A stretch of DNA of 14,680 nt from Solirubrobacteraceae bacterium. Lineage in GTDB: Bacteria > Actinomycetota > Thermoleophilia > Solirubrobacterales > Solirubrobacteraceae. The notes beneath the pieces are model-generated. The model did not search any database. It had not been told where the DNA came from and saw nothing but the letters and a program-made list of their open reading frames with translations. The position numbers and the translations under genes are program-made. Location of the stretch: positions 1 through 14,680 of the forward strand of contig JAICUS010000084.1 in NCBI GenBank assembly GCA_025935735.1, written 5' to 3'. Shown in pieces: positions 1-7,351 of the stretch (positions are counted from its first letter, which is position 1; every line of letters starts with the position of its first letter).

Positions 1-681
1 GAGCCGGCCAAGTACGGCGAGGCCGGCGGCATCGAGGAGGTCGCGCGCGCGGTCGGCCGTCACGGCGTCCGGGTGTGCACCGTGCTGGGCAACATCGGCG
101 ACCCCGACGCCGTCGCCAAGATGGCGCACAAGATTGCGAACGATCTCGGGAACGTTGACATTCTCGTGAACTGTGCCGGCGGCGACATCGGCGCCACGGG
201 CACCAAGCCGGACCCCAACAACGCGCTCGACGTCGCGCTCGAGGACATCCAGGCCGAGACGCAGAACAACCTGATCGGCACGATGCTGGTCACCCAGGCG
301 TTCGTGCGCCCGATGCGCGACCGGCGCAGCGGCTGCGTCGTGAACATCGCCTCGGCGGCGGCGCACCGGGGCCACACCAACGAGGCCATCTACTCGACGC
401 TGAAGGCCGCGGTGGTCCACTACACCCGCTGCCTGGCCGACGAGCTGCGACCGTACGGCGTGCGCGTGAACGCCGTCAGCCCCGGGCCGACCAAGACCGC
501 GCGCTTCCAGGCGACGCGGGTGACCGACCCGGAGAAGATGCGGGTCGACGGCTCGCTGGACCGCTACGCCGAGCCCGAGGAGATCGCGGACGCGGTCGCG
601 TTCCTCGTCGGCCCGCAGGCGCGCTTCGTCAACGGCCAGGTCCTGCGCGTGGACGGCGGCATGACCCTGTTCCCGGGCTGA
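1..681 (+). CDS. Short-chain dehydrogenase/reductase (SDR), 5' end cut by the window edge
   Basis: The reading frame is open from base 1, so 226 residues of the C-terminal part are visible and the gene starts outside the window. The N-terminal nucleotide-binding motif TGxxxGxG is therefore missing here through truncation of the view, not decay. The rest of a classical SDR is present: NCAG (visible residues 57-60, variant of NNAG), catalytic Ser118 in NIASAA, and the Tyr131/Lys135 pair in YSTLK. The family C-terminal pattern V.V.PGPT and a final VNGQVLRVDGG strand are also present. It would be a cytosolic NAD(P)-dependent oxidoreductase acting on an alcohol or ketone; the substrate cannot be read from the sequence. 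Its stop overlaps the start of the next SDR by one base (TGATG), so the two are probably co-translated. An internal GTG at 73 is a formal start but would discard conserved Rossmann sequence. Confidence 0.9.
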   Translation, partial: EPAKYGEAGGIEEVARAVGRHGVRVCTVLGNIGDPDAVAKMAHKIANDLGNVDILVNCAGGDIGATGTKPDPNNALDVALEDIQAETQNNLIGTMLVTQAFVRPMRDRRSGCVVNIASAAAHRGHTNEAIYSTLKAAVVHYTRCLADELRPYGVRVNAVSPGPTKTARFQATRVTDPEKMRVDGSLDRYAEPEEIADAVAFLVGPQARFVNGQVLRVDGGMTLFPG

Positions 682-1433
682 TGGCCGCCTCGCTCTTCGA
701 CCTGACCGGCCGCCGCGCGCTGGTCACGGGCTCCTCGCAGGGCATCGGGCTCGCGCTGGCCCGCGGGCTGGCCGAGGCCGGCGCGTCGGTGCTGCTCAAC
801 GGCCGCGACCCGGACAAGCTCGCCGCCGCGGCCGCGCAGATCCCGGGCGCCGCGCAGCTGCCGTTCGACGTCACCGACCACGCCGCGACCGTGCAGGCGA
901 TCGACGCCGCGGAGGCCGACGGTCCCGTCGACATTCTTGTCAACAATGCCGGCCTCCAGCACCGCGCCCCGCTCGACGAGTTCCCGCCGGACGCGTTCGC
1001 CCGCCTGCTGGAGACGAACATCACCGGCGTCTTCAACGTCGCCCAGGCCTGCGCCCGCCACATGATCCCCCGCGGCCGCGGCAAGATCGTCAACATCACC
1101 TCGGTCAACGCGCTGGTCGCCCGCGCGACGATCGCGCCCTACACCGCCACCAAGGGCGCCGTGGCCAACCTGACCAAGGGCATGGCGACCGACTGGGCCC
1201 GCCACGGCCTCAACTGCAACGCGATCGGCCCGGGCTACATGAAGACCCCGCTCAACGAGGCGCTCTCGTCCGACCCGGCGTTCAACGAGTGGCTGGAGCG
1301 CCGCACCCCGGCGGGCCGCTGGGGTGCGCCGGAGGAGCTGGTCGGCGCGTGCGTGTTCCTGGCCTCCGACGCCGCGTCGTTCGTCAACGGCCACGTGATC
1401 TACGTCGACGGCGGCCTCACCGCGGCGCTCTGA
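681..1433 (+). CDS. SDR oxidoreductase, gluconate 5-dehydrogenase-like
   Basis: This is a complete 250-residue classical SDR. The cofactor motif TGSSQGIG is at residues 16-23, NNAG at 88-91, catalytic Ser at 141 and YTATK (Tyr154, Lys158) in the active site. The sequence after NNAG (LQHRAPLDEFP) and the MKTPLNEAL segment resemble gluconate/2-keto-sugar 5-dehydrogenases, which interconvert gluconate and 5-ketogluconate. Sugar-acid or polyol metabolism is thus the best guess, by family resemblance only. After the second strand there is N-G-R rather than an acidic residue, a pattern often linked to NADPH preference. The ATG overlaps the previous stop by one base and lacks a clear Shine-Dalgarno sequence, which fits translational coupling. 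The regulator gene starts 4 bases after its stop. Assignment to the SDR family is certain; the exact substrate is not. Confidence 0.9.
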   Translation: MAASLFDLTGRRALVTGSSQGIGLALARGLAEAGASVLLNGRDPDKLAAAAAQIPGAAQLPFDVTDHAATVQAIDAAEADGPVDILVNNAGLQHRAPLDEFPPDAFARLLETNITGVFNVAQACARHMIPRGRGKIVNITSVNALVARATIAPYTATKGAVANLTKGMATDWARHGLNCNAIGPGYMKTPLNEALSSDPAFNEWLERRTPAGRWGAPEELVGACVFLASDAASFVNGHVIYVDGGLTAAL

Positions 1434-1437
1434 CCGG

Positions 1438-4425
1438 ATGATCGGCCGGATCTCGTCGCCGCGGTTCGTGGGCCGCCAGGAGGAGCTCGACGCGCTCGAG
1501 CGCTTTGTGGCGCGCGCCGCCGCGGGCAGCGGCGGCGGGATGGTCGTGGCGGGCGAGGCGGGGATCGGCAAGAGCCGCCTCGTGTCCGAGCTGGAGGAGC
1601 GGGCCCGCGGCCGTGCGCGGGTGCTCATCGGCGAGTGCGTCGAGCTCGGCGACGGCGAGCTCGCGTTCTCGCCGGTCATCGCCGCCCTGCGCGAGGTGAT
1701 GGAGGACGCGGCCGCGCTGGAGAGCTTGAGCGATCCGTTGCGCGCGGCGCTCGCGGCGCTCTGGCCGAGCGCGGGGGGTGTCGCGGCGGCCGGCGGCCGC
1801 GAGCCGCTGTTCGAGGCCGTGCACCGCGTGCTCGCGCGGGTCGCGCAGGCGCGGCCCGTGCTGCTGATCGTCGAGGACGTGCACTGGATCGACGCCTCGT
1901 CGCGCGACCTGCTCGCGTTCCTGGTGCGCAACGCGCGGCACGACCGGATCGCCGTGGTGGTCAGCTACCGCCCGGATGAGCTGCACCGCGGTCATCCGGT
2001 GCGGCCGTTCCTGGCGGAGCTGGAGCGCTCCGGGGGCGCCGAGCGGGTCGAGCTCCAGCCCTTCGATCGGTCCGAGGCGGCCGAGCAGCTCGGGGCGATC
2101 GCGGGCCGAGCCGCCAGCGAGACCGTGATCGATCGGATCTTCGCCCGCAGCGAGGGCAACCCGTTCTTCGCCGAGGAGCTGCTGGCGAGCGCGGACGCCG
2201 GCGACGAGCTTCCGGGCTCGCTGCGGGAGGCGCTCCTGCTGCGAGTCGAGCGGCTGTCGCCACGCACTCGCGAGGTGCTGTGCGGCGCGGCGGTCGCCGG
2301 CCGCGCGGTCGACCATCGCCTGCTCGCCGCGGTGGCCGGCCTGCCGGAGCCCGAGCTGCTCGCCGCGCTGCGAGAGGCGACCGATCAGCACATGCTGGCG
2401 CCGAGCGGCGTCGGCGTCGCCTACGTGTTCCGCCACGCGCTGCTGCGGGAGGCGATCTACGACGACACGCTCGTGGGCGAGCGGCTGCGCCTGCATCGCG
2501 CGATCGCCGAGACGCTCACCTCCCATCCCGAGTACGCCGGCTCCGTCTCGGCGGCCGCGCTCGCGCACCACTGGCTGGCGGCGGGAGACGACCGCGCGGC
2601 GCTCCCGGCCCTGCTCGACGCGGCCGCCGAGGCCGAGTCGATGCACGCGTACGGCGAGGGGCTGGCGCATCTCGATCGTGCGCTCACCCTCTGCGAGCGA
2701 GTCGAGCCGGCCGGCTGCGACCGGATCGGTCTGTGGCTGCGGGCGTCGCAGCTCGCCGGCTGGGCGGGTGACGCCGACCGGGCGCTGGCGCTGGCCGAGC
2801 GCGCCCGAGCTCAACTCGACGCGGACGCCGAGCCGCTGCGGGCCGCGCTCGCCGAGACGCGGATCGGGCACGCGATGCACCACGCCGGGCGGAGCGCCGA
2901 CGCCGTGGAGCACCTGACCGCCGCTCGGCGGCTGGTGCCGCGGGACCCGCCGTCGCTCGCCTACGCGGAGGCGCTGGCGGCCGAAGCGCGCGCGCTCATG
3001 CTGGCCGGCGACACGCAGGCGGCCAGTGAGCGGATGGACGAGGCGGAGCCGCTCGCGGAGCGTCTCGGCGCGCGCCGGGTGCAGGCCGGCCTGCTGGCCA
3101 CCGCGGCCTGCGTGTACGGCGAGCTCGGCCCGCGCGAGCGATCGATCGCGGCCGGCAGGAAGGCGCTGCGCATCGCCGAGGAGATCGGGTCGGCCGAGGA
3201 GATGGCCCGCGCTTACATCAACGGCAGCCAGGCGCTGGACGATGCGGGGCGGATCGCGGAAGCCCTGGCGGTGGGCATCGAGGGAGTCGCTGCCATGGAA
3301 CGGCTCGGGATGGGTCGCGCCGTCGGCGACCACCTGCGGGAGCAGGCGGGCTGGCGGTTGCAGCGGCTGGGGCGCCTCGCGGACGCCGAGCGCATGCTCG
3401 AGCCGGCGCTCGAGAACGCCGCGAACCGGTTCAGTCTCGCCGCGGCGAGCTGCTTCGCGGGCCGCGTCGCACTCGAGCGGGGCCGGCTGGATGTGGCGGA
3501 GCGCCGGTTGGAGCGTGCCTGGGAGCTCATGCAGCGTTCGGGCCGCTTCCAGCTGCTCGGGCCGGCGATGGCGGCACGCGTGCTGTTGGCGCTGCGGCGC
3601 CGCGATCTCGGGCGGGCGCGAGAGCTCGCGCAGGACGGCCTGCGGCGCCTCGCGGGGATCCAGGGCGATTTGCTCTACACCGCCGAGTGCTACTGGCTCT
3701 CAGCGCGCGTCGAGGCCGAGCTGGCGGAGCGCGCCCGCATGCTCGGCGACGCGATCGCGGTCCAGCGCTGCGAGGAGGCCATGGTCGCGGCGCTGAGCCA
3801 GCTCGACTACGCGCTCGGCCGCCTGCCGGGCGACGACCCGCCGCCCGAGTCGCTGGCGTTCCGGGCGATGCTGCTCGCGGAGCTGTCCCGCACGCGCGGC
3901 GAGCGCGCACCGGAGCCGTGGCGGGCCGCCGCCGAGCGCTTTCGCGCCATCGGCGCGGTGTACACGGCGGCGCAGGCGGAGCTGCGGGCGGTCGAGGCGC
4001 TGGTGCTGTCCGGCGGTCGCCCGGCCGAAGTCGCGCGAGCGCTCAGGGCGGTACACACGGTGGCGTTCGCGGTCGGCTCGCCGCCGTTCATGGACGAGGT
4101 GCTCTCCATGGGCCGCCGGACCGGTATCCGGCTGGGGACCGACGGGCCGGAGATCGATGCCGTGACGGATCTCGGGCTCACCAGCCGGGAGCTCGAGGTG
4201 CTGCGCCTGCTGGCCGACGGCCGGACCAACCGCCAGATCGGCGAGGAGCTGTTCATCACCGCCAAGACGGCCAGCGTCCACGTCTCGCGGATCCTGACCA
4301 AGCTCGGGGCGGCGAACCGCGCCGAGGCCGTCGCCGCCGCCCACCGCCTGCACCTCGCGCGGCTTCCGGGGCCCCGGCCTAAGCCGACGATTGGGCCTTT
4401 TCCCGATGTGCGCCCGGGGGCTTAG
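1438..4425 (+). CDS. Large LuxR-family transcriptional regulator with AAA ATPase and TPR-like region
   Basis: The 995-residue protein has the architecture of the large ATP-binding LuxR regulators (MalT/LAL type). An N-terminal AAA module follows the opening FVGRQEELDAL, with Walker A GEAGIGKS at residues 39-46 and Walker B VLLIVEDVHWID at 141-152. A sensor-like strand (VVVSYRPDEL) lies near residue 180. The middle (about 350-880) is alanine- and leucine-rich helical repeat sequence, probably TPR-like and likely the ligand- or partner-sensing part. The C-terminus carries a GerE/LuxR helix-turn-helix from about residue 911 (LTSRELEVLRLLADGRTNRQIG, continuing to about 974), followed by a proline-rich tail of some 20 residues. 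No membrane segment is seen. The ATG lies 4 bases after the SDR stop with no obvious ribosome binding site, suggesting it is read as part of the SDR operon, perhaps as its local activator. The inducer is unknown. Confidence 0.93.
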   Translation: MIGRISSPRFVGRQEELDALERFVARAAAGSGGGMVVAGEAGIGKSRLVSELEERARGRARVLIGECVELGDGELAFSPVIAALREVMEDAAALESLSDPLRAALAALWPSAGGVAAAGGREPLFEAVHRVLARVAQARPVLLIVEDVHWIDASSRDLLAFLVRNARHDRIAVVVSYRPDELHRGHPVRPFLAELERSGGAERVELQPFDRSEAAEQLGAIAGRAASETVIDRIFARSEGNPFFAEELLASADAGDELPGSLREALLLRVERLSPRTREVLCGAAVAGRAVDHRLLAAVAGLPEPELLAALREATDQHMLAPSGVGVAYVFRHALLREAIYDDTLVGERLRLHRAIAETLTSHPEYAGSVSAAALAHHWLAAGDDRAALPALLDAAAEAESMHAYGEGLAHLDRALTLCERVEPAGCDRIGLWLRASQLAGWAGDADRALALAERARAQLDADAEPLRAALAETRIGHAMHHAGRSADAVEHLTAARRLVPRDPPSLAYAEALAAEARALMLAGDTQAASERMDEAEPLAERLGARRVQAGLLATAACVYGELGPRERSIAAGRKALRIAEEIGSAEEMARAYINGSQALDDAGRIAEALAVGIEGVAAMERLGMGRAVGDHLREQAGWRLQRLGRLADAERMLEPALENAANRFSLAAASCFAGRVALERGRLDVAERRLERAWELMQRSGRFQLLGPAMAARVLLALRRRDLGRARELAQDGLRRLAGIQGDLLYTAECYWLSARVEAELAERARMLGDAIAVQRCEEAMVAALSQLDYALGRLPGDDPPPESLAFRAMLLAELSRTRGERAPEPWRAAAERFRAIGAVYTAAQAELRAVEALVLSGGRPAEVARALRAVHTVAFAVGSPPFMDEVLSMGRRTGIRLGTDGPEIDAVTDLGLTSRELEVLRLLADGRTNRQIGEELFITAKTASVHVSRILTKLGAANRAEAVAAAHRLHLARLPGPRPKPTIGPFPDVRPGA

Positions 4426-4461
4426 CCGTAGCTTGGCGGCCACCTGAAGTCCCACCCCAAC

Positions 4462-4466
4462 GGAGG
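4462..4466 (+). promoter_or_regulatory. Ribosome binding site of the tautomerase gene
   Basis: GGAGG lies 8 bases upstream of the ATG at 4475. It is one of only two consensus-strength Shine-Dalgarno sequences on the plus strand of this window. It suggests that the small tautomerase gene is translated independently of the LuxR gene before it. Confidence 0.8.
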
Positions 4467-4474
4467 AGCACATC

Positions 4475-4702
4475 ATGCCGCTCATCAACGTCAAGGTCAT
4501 CGAGGACGTCTTCACGCCCGACCAGAAGGAACAGATCGTCGAGCGCCTCACCGACGCCATGGTGTCGATCGAGGGCGAGAACATGCGCGGCGTGACCTGG
4601 GTCGTCGTCGAGGACGTCAAGAGCGGCGACTGGGGCATCGGCGGCAAGGCGCTGAGCACCGAAGACGTCAAGGCGCTGGCCGCCGGCGCGGTCCCGCGCT
4701 AG
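4475..4702 (+). CDS. 4-oxalocrotonate tautomerase-like small protein
   Basis: This 75-residue protein begins Met-Pro, so removal of Met would expose the N-terminal Pro1 used as general base in the tautomerase superfamily. The fold pattern fits: strand PLINVKVIED, helix TPDQKEQIVERLTDAM, strand VTWVVVEDV, then the GDWGIGGKAL segment matching the G-F-GIGG segment of 4-oxalocrotonate tautomerase. Such enzymes work as small oligomers on enol/keto acids in aromatic and related catabolism. By my manual alignment the two arginines of the classical enzyme (Arg11 and Arg39) are replaced by non-basic residues (Val/Phe and Thr/Trp), and Phe50 by Trp. The substrate is therefore probably not oxalocrotonate. 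It starts 49 bases after the LuxR stop and has its own strong ribosome binding site. Its TAG stop lies inside a CTAG that also closes a relic frame on the other strand. Confidence 0.85.
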   Translation: MPLINVKVIEDVFTPDQKEQIVERLTDAMVSIEGENMRGVTWVVVEDVKSGDWGIGGKALSTEDVKALAAGAVPR

Positions 4703-4722
4703 TCGTCGCGCCGGACCAGGGA

Positions 4723-4745
4723 CCCGCGCGCCGCCGCCGCGCGGG
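4723..4745 (+). terminator. GC-rich hairpin after the tautomerase gene
   Basis: An 8-bp perfect stem, CCCGCGCG (4723-4730) with CGCGCGGG (4738-4745), encloses a 7-base loop and begins 21 bases after the tautomerase stop. There is no U-tract, as is common in high-GC actinobacteria. It could end transcription of the upstream unit, or it could be a by-product of GC repetition. Confidence 0.35.
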
Positions 4746-4749
4746 CCCA

Positions 4750-4764
4750 GCCGAGCCTCTCGGC
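4750..4764 (+). terminator. Second small hairpin in the same gap
   Basis: GCCGAG (4750-4755) pairs perfectly with CTCGGC (4759-4764) across a 3-base loop. It follows the stronger hairpin at 4723-4745 by 4 bases, so the two may act as a tandem terminator. It lies inside the E1 alpha relic, so its presence may simply reflect old coding sequence. Confidence 0.25.
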
Positions 4765-4862
4765 CATCAGGGCCTCGGGATCGACGCCCATGACGAGCGC
4801 GTGCCCGTGGCCGCGATACGTCCCCGAACCGCCTGCTCCGGGGCGTGCTGTACTTCCGCGCG

Positions 4863-5654
4863 ATGGGGGTTCTCGACGAGAAGGTCGCGATCGTCACCGG
4901 GGCCGGCGGCGGGATCGGCCGCGCGATCACGCTCGCCTATCTGCACGAAGGCGCGGCCGTGGTGGCGACCGACATCGACGAGGCCGGCCTGCGCCACACG
5001 GCCGCCGGGGCCGAGGACCCGGGGCGGCTGCGGCTGGTGCCGGCCGACGTGTCCGTCCCGGCGCAGGTGGAGCGGCTGGTGGCCGAGGCCGAGACGCACT
5101 TCGGGCGCCTGACCACGCTGTGCAACAACGCGGCCGTGTCGATCCCGGGGACGGTGCTCGACACGCTCGTGGAGGACTTCGACCGGGTGTATGAGGTCAA
5201 CGTCCGCGGCGCGTTCCTGGGCTGCAAGTACGCGATCCCCGCGATGCGCCGGGCCGGCGGCGGCTCGATCGTCAACGTCGGCTCGATCAACAGCTTCATC
5301 GCCGAGCGCTTCCTCGTGTCCTACTGCGCGAGCAAGGGCGCGCTGCTGATGCTGACCAAGGCGGTCGCGCTCGACCACGCGCCCGAGGGCATCCGCTGCA
5401 ACATCGTCTGCCCCGGCTACGTGGACACGCCGCTCAACCTCGCCCACTCCGAGCGCTTCGGCGGGGCGCAGGCGGTGGAGGAGCAGCTGCCGCGCTGGCA
5501 GCCGATCGGCCGCTACGGGCGCGGATCGGAGATCGCCGCGGTGGCGACGTTCCTGGCCTCCGACCAGGCGAGCTTCGTCACGGGCACCTCGGTCAACGCC
5601 GACGGCGGGATGACGGCCGGCGTGTACGGGACGCCGGCGGACGCCGCCGGATGA
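4863..5654 (+). CDS. NAD-type short-chain dehydrogenase/reductase, paralogue of the SDR at 9966
   Basis: From the ATG at 4863 this is a 263-residue classical SDR. It has TGAGGGIG at residues 12-19, Asp37 after the second strand (usually NAD+ preference), CNNAA at 87-91 in place of NNAG, catalytic Ser141, and YCASK (Tyr154, Lys158). A GTG at 4845 would add six residues (MLYFRA) with no family support, so the ATG is preferred; neither has a good Shine-Dalgarno sequence. The C-terminus extends beyond the usual DGGMTAG end by about 12 residues. It belongs to the broad glucose-1-dehydrogenase/3-oxoacyl-reductase-like group and is probably a cytosolic alcohol or sugar dehydrogenase of unknown substrate. 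Its stop overlaps the PucR-type regulator start as ATGA, so the two are translationally coupled. Residue by residue it is much closer to the SDR at 9966 than to the two at the left edge. Confidence 0.9.
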   Translation: MGVLDEKVAIVTGAGGGIGRAITLAYLHEGAAVVATDIDEAGLRHTAAGAEDPGRLRLVPADVSVPAQVERLVAEAETHFGRLTTLCNNAAVSIPGTVLDTLVEDFDRVYEVNVRGAFLGCKYAIPAMRRAGGGSIVNVGSINSFIAERFLVSYCASKGALLMLTKAVALDHAPEGIRCNIVCPGYVDTPLNLAHSERFGGAQAVEEQLPRWQPIGRYGRGSEIAAVATFLASDQASFVTGTSVNADGGMTAGVYGTPADAAG

Positions 5655-7228
5655 CGCGGCTGGCGGAGCTGCTCGACGAGGCCGACGACCTCGTCGCGGT
5701 CGAGCACCTCCCCGACCCCGACGCCGAGGTGCGCCGGATCGTCGTGCACGGCGCCGCGGGGCCGGGGGACGCGCTGATCGGGATCGGCGTCGACGTCGCG
5801 GACGGCGTCGGCCCGCTGCTCGGCGACGGGATCGTGGCGCTCGTCGTCGCCTGGCCCGAGCCGCTCGGGTCCGACGCCCTCGGCGCCGCCCGCCGGGCCG
5901 GCTGCGCCCTGCTGCGGGTGGCGGGCGAGCCCGAGTGGCCGCAGCTGCTGGCCCGCTGGAGCGCGGCCGAGGCGCTCCCACGGCGCGACCCGGTCGGCCC
6001 GGACCTGTCCGCGCTCGCGGACGCGGCGGCGGCGATCGCCGGCGGCGCGGTCGTCGTGCTCGACGCGCACCTGCAGGTGCTGGCCTACGGCGGCGACCGC
6101 GAGCAGGCCGACGCGGCCTGGGTCGACACGGTCCTGGCCCGCCGGCTCCCCGCCTGGCTGGCTGAGCGCTGGAGCGCCGACGGCACGCTGGGCCGGGTGG
6201 CCGGCGCGCGCGCGCCGCTGCTCGCCGACCCGCCGGCGCCGGGGATGCTGCCGCGCCTCGCCTGCCCGATCCGGGCGGGCGGCCGGACGCTCGGCTCGCT
6301 GTGGGCGGCGGTGGCCGCACCGCCCGCCCGCCCCCACGCCGAGATCTTCGCCCGCTGCGCCGAGGCGGCGGCCGGCCACCTCGCGCGGCTGCTGGCCGAC
6401 GCCGACCGCGCCCGCCGGGTGGAGAACGAGCAGATCGCGGCGATCATCCACGGCGGCGCGGGCGTGGAGCGCGCGGCCGCGGAGCTCGGGCTGCGCAGCG
6501 GCCCGTTCCGCGTGGTCGCCCTGAGCGTGCGCGCCGCCGGCGGTCCGGACCGGCTGCGGCTGCTCGGCCGGCTGCGGGCGCGGTTGGAGGCCGCCTACGC
6601 CGGCGCCGTGCCCGGCCGGGTCACGGTCGGCGAGCTGCGGGGGACGCTGTTCGTCGTGCTCGGCGGCACCGGGCGCCCGCTGCCCCCCGAGGCGGCCGGC
6701 GCCTGGCTGCGCGGCGTGGCCACCGGCGACAGCGAGCTCCAGGGAGCGGCGATCGCCGGCCTGGGCGGGGCGGTGCAGGACATCGGCGACGTGCCGCGCT
6801 CGCGCGCCGAGGCCGAGCGCGCGCTGGCCGTGCTGCGCTCCGGCGGGCCCACGGGCACGCTCGCGCTCTACGCGGACGTGTGGCCGCGGGCCCTGCTCGA
6901 CTACCTGCGCAGCTCCGCGCTGCCGCCGGAGCTGCTCGTCTCCGAGCCGCTGCGCCGGCTCATCGAGCACGACGCGCAGCACCACACGCAGTACGAGCAG
7001 ACGCTCGCCGCCTATTACGACGCACTGGGCGACGCGCCCCGCGCGGCCCGCGCCCTGCACGTGCACACCAACACCGTGCGCTACCGGCTGCGGCGGATCG
7101 CCGAGCTGTGCGACACCAACTTCGACGAGCCCGGCGTGCGCACCGCGCTCTCGCTGCAGCTCGCGCTGCGCGGTGCGAGGTTGGCCAGAACACCAAGCCT
7201 GCCCGGCACCAGAGATTCGCAGCCCTAG
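5651..7228 (+). CDS. PucR/CdaR-family transcriptional regulator
   Basis: The 525-residue protein ends with the PucR C-terminal helix-turn-helix. The region from about residue 435 reads LRRLIEHDAQHHTQYEQTL, then the helix-turn-helix at about 462-487, whose core LHVHTNTVRYRLRRIAEL is the family hallmark. The middle part (about 120-265) looks GAF-like (AGGAVVVLDAHLQVLAYGG), and about 270-410 resembles the degenerate GGDEF-like domain of CdaR-type regulators. The first about 110 residues form an alpha/beta region I do not recognise. Family members usually activate purine, amino-acid or sugar-acid catabolic genes next to them. Here it overlaps the preceding SDR by 4 bases and is followed by a 129-base control region and an APC permease gene, so that permease operon is the obvious candidate target. 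The domain call is secure; ligand and target are inferred. Confidence 0.9.
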   Translation: MTRLAELLDEADDLVAVEHLPDPDAEVRRIVVHGAAGPGDALIGIGVDVADGVGPLLGDGIVALVVAWPEPLGSDALGAARRAGCALLRVAGEPEWPQLLARWSAAEALPRRDPVGPDLSALADAAAAIAGGAVVVLDAHLQVLAYGGDREQADAAWVDTVLARRLPAWLAERWSADGTLGRVAGARAPLLADPPAPGMLPRLACPIRAGGRTLGSLWAAVAAPPARPHAEIFARCAEAAAGHLARLLADADRARRVENEQIAAIIHGGAGVERAAAELGLRSGPFRVVALSVRAAGGPDRLRLLGRLRARLEAAYAGAVPGRVTVGELRGTLFVVLGGTGRPLPPEAAGAWLRGVATGDSELQGAAIAGLGGAVQDIGDVPRSRAEAERALAVLRSGGPTGTLALYADVWPRALLDYLRSSALPPELLVSEPLRRLIEHDAQHHTQYEQTLAAYYDALGDAPRAARALHVHTNTVRYRLRRIAELCDTNFDEPGVRTALSLQLALRGARLARTPSLPGTRDSQP

Positions 7229-7244
7229 GCGGCCCACCGGCCGC
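7229..7244 (+). terminator. Hairpin directly after the PucR-type gene
   Basis: GCGGCC (7229-7234) pairs with GGCCGC (7239-7244) across the loop CACC, beginning at the base after the regulator's TAG. There is no U-tract. It may terminate the SDR-regulator transcript. Its right arm overlaps a CCCACCGG repeat that recurs downstream, so it could instead be part of an operator. Confidence 0.35.
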
Positions 7245-7269
7245 TCGTCGGTACTGAGCGCCAAGCGAA

Positions 7270-7319
7270 CCCACCGGATTTTGTCCGCTCGCACATCGTC
7301 AGGCGGCCGGTCCGGTGGG
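7270..7319. repeat. Perfect 9-bp inverted repeat upstream of the permease gene
   Basis: CCCACCGGA (7270-7278) and its exact complement TCCGGTGGG (7311-7319) are separated by 32 bases. The core CCCACCGG also occurs a third time at 7233-7240 in direct orientation. All copies lie in the 129-base gap between the regulator and permease genes. Three copies of an 8-mer in one short intergenic region suggest a protein-binding site, but no function is shown. Confidence 0.5.
7282..7295. promoter_or_regulatory. Candidate operator dyad upstream of the APC permease
   Basis: The 14-base element TGTCCGCTCGCACA has the dyad form TGTnCGnnCGnACA, with 5 of 7 base pairs matching. It sits between the arms of the 9-bp inverted repeat, 62 bases before the permease ATG. 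A site for the adjacent PucR-type regulator is the simplest reading, by position only. I could not identify a convincing -35/-10 pair nearby. Confidence 0.35.
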
Positions 7320-7345
7320 ATGATCCGCCCGAGGGTTCCGTAACG

Positions 7346-7351
7346 AGGAGG
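7346..7351 (+). promoter_or_regulatory. Ribosome binding site of the APC permease gene
   Basis: AGGAGG lies 6 bases upstream of the ATG at 7358, within the repeated GAGGAGGAG. It fixes the permease start and marks the beginning of a new translational unit, while the later genes of this operon rely mostly on coupling. Confidence 0.85.

Larger units (their letters stand above)
4699..4833 (-). pseudogene. Relic fragment of a thiamine-diphosphate-dependent dehydrogenase E1 alpha subunit
   Basis: Read on the minus strand, the gap between the tautomerase and the next SDR encodes TYRGHGHALVMGVDPEALM followed by AERLG. This closely follows the (S/T)xYRGHGHxLxxGxDPxxLMAExLG stretch of pyruvate/acetoin-dehydrogenase-type E1 alpha subunits. 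After AERLG the reading becomes alanine-rich and stops at a TAG (complement of 4699-4701), far short of a full subunit of over 300 residues. Upstream the frame loses similarity. Removing one base from the C-run at 4822-4825 would place Arg-Phe-Gly directly before TYRGHGH, which suggests a frameshift. The fragment ends where the SDR at 4863 begins. I read it as a scar of a deleted gene. It could also be a chance match, but the length and order of the matching residues make that unlikely. Confidence 0.5.

Noticed and set aside
1417..3333. A 638-codon minus-strand open frame opposite the LuxR-type regulator
   Set aside because: Low-complexity Arg/Ala/Gly/Pro/Leu sequence with no motif, explained by third-position GC bias. 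The plus strand encodes Walker A, Walker B and LuxR domain sequence.
4379..4425. Inverted repeat CTAAGCC/GGCTTAG at the end of the LuxR-type gene, considered as terminator or operator
   Set aside because: The arms are only 7 bp with a 33-base loop, inside coding sequence, with no U-tract. It is too weak to separate from chance.
4429..4434. TAGCTT as a possible -10 box of the tautomerase gene
   Set aside because: No matching -35 element at the usual distance, and single hexamers of this quality occur by chance.
4845..4862. GTG start at 4845 and a leaderless promoter (TACTTC at 4851-4856) for the SDR at 4863
   Set aside because: The extra residues have no family counterpart. The hexamer lacks the final T of the TAnnnT pattern and has no -35 partner, so neither could be supported.
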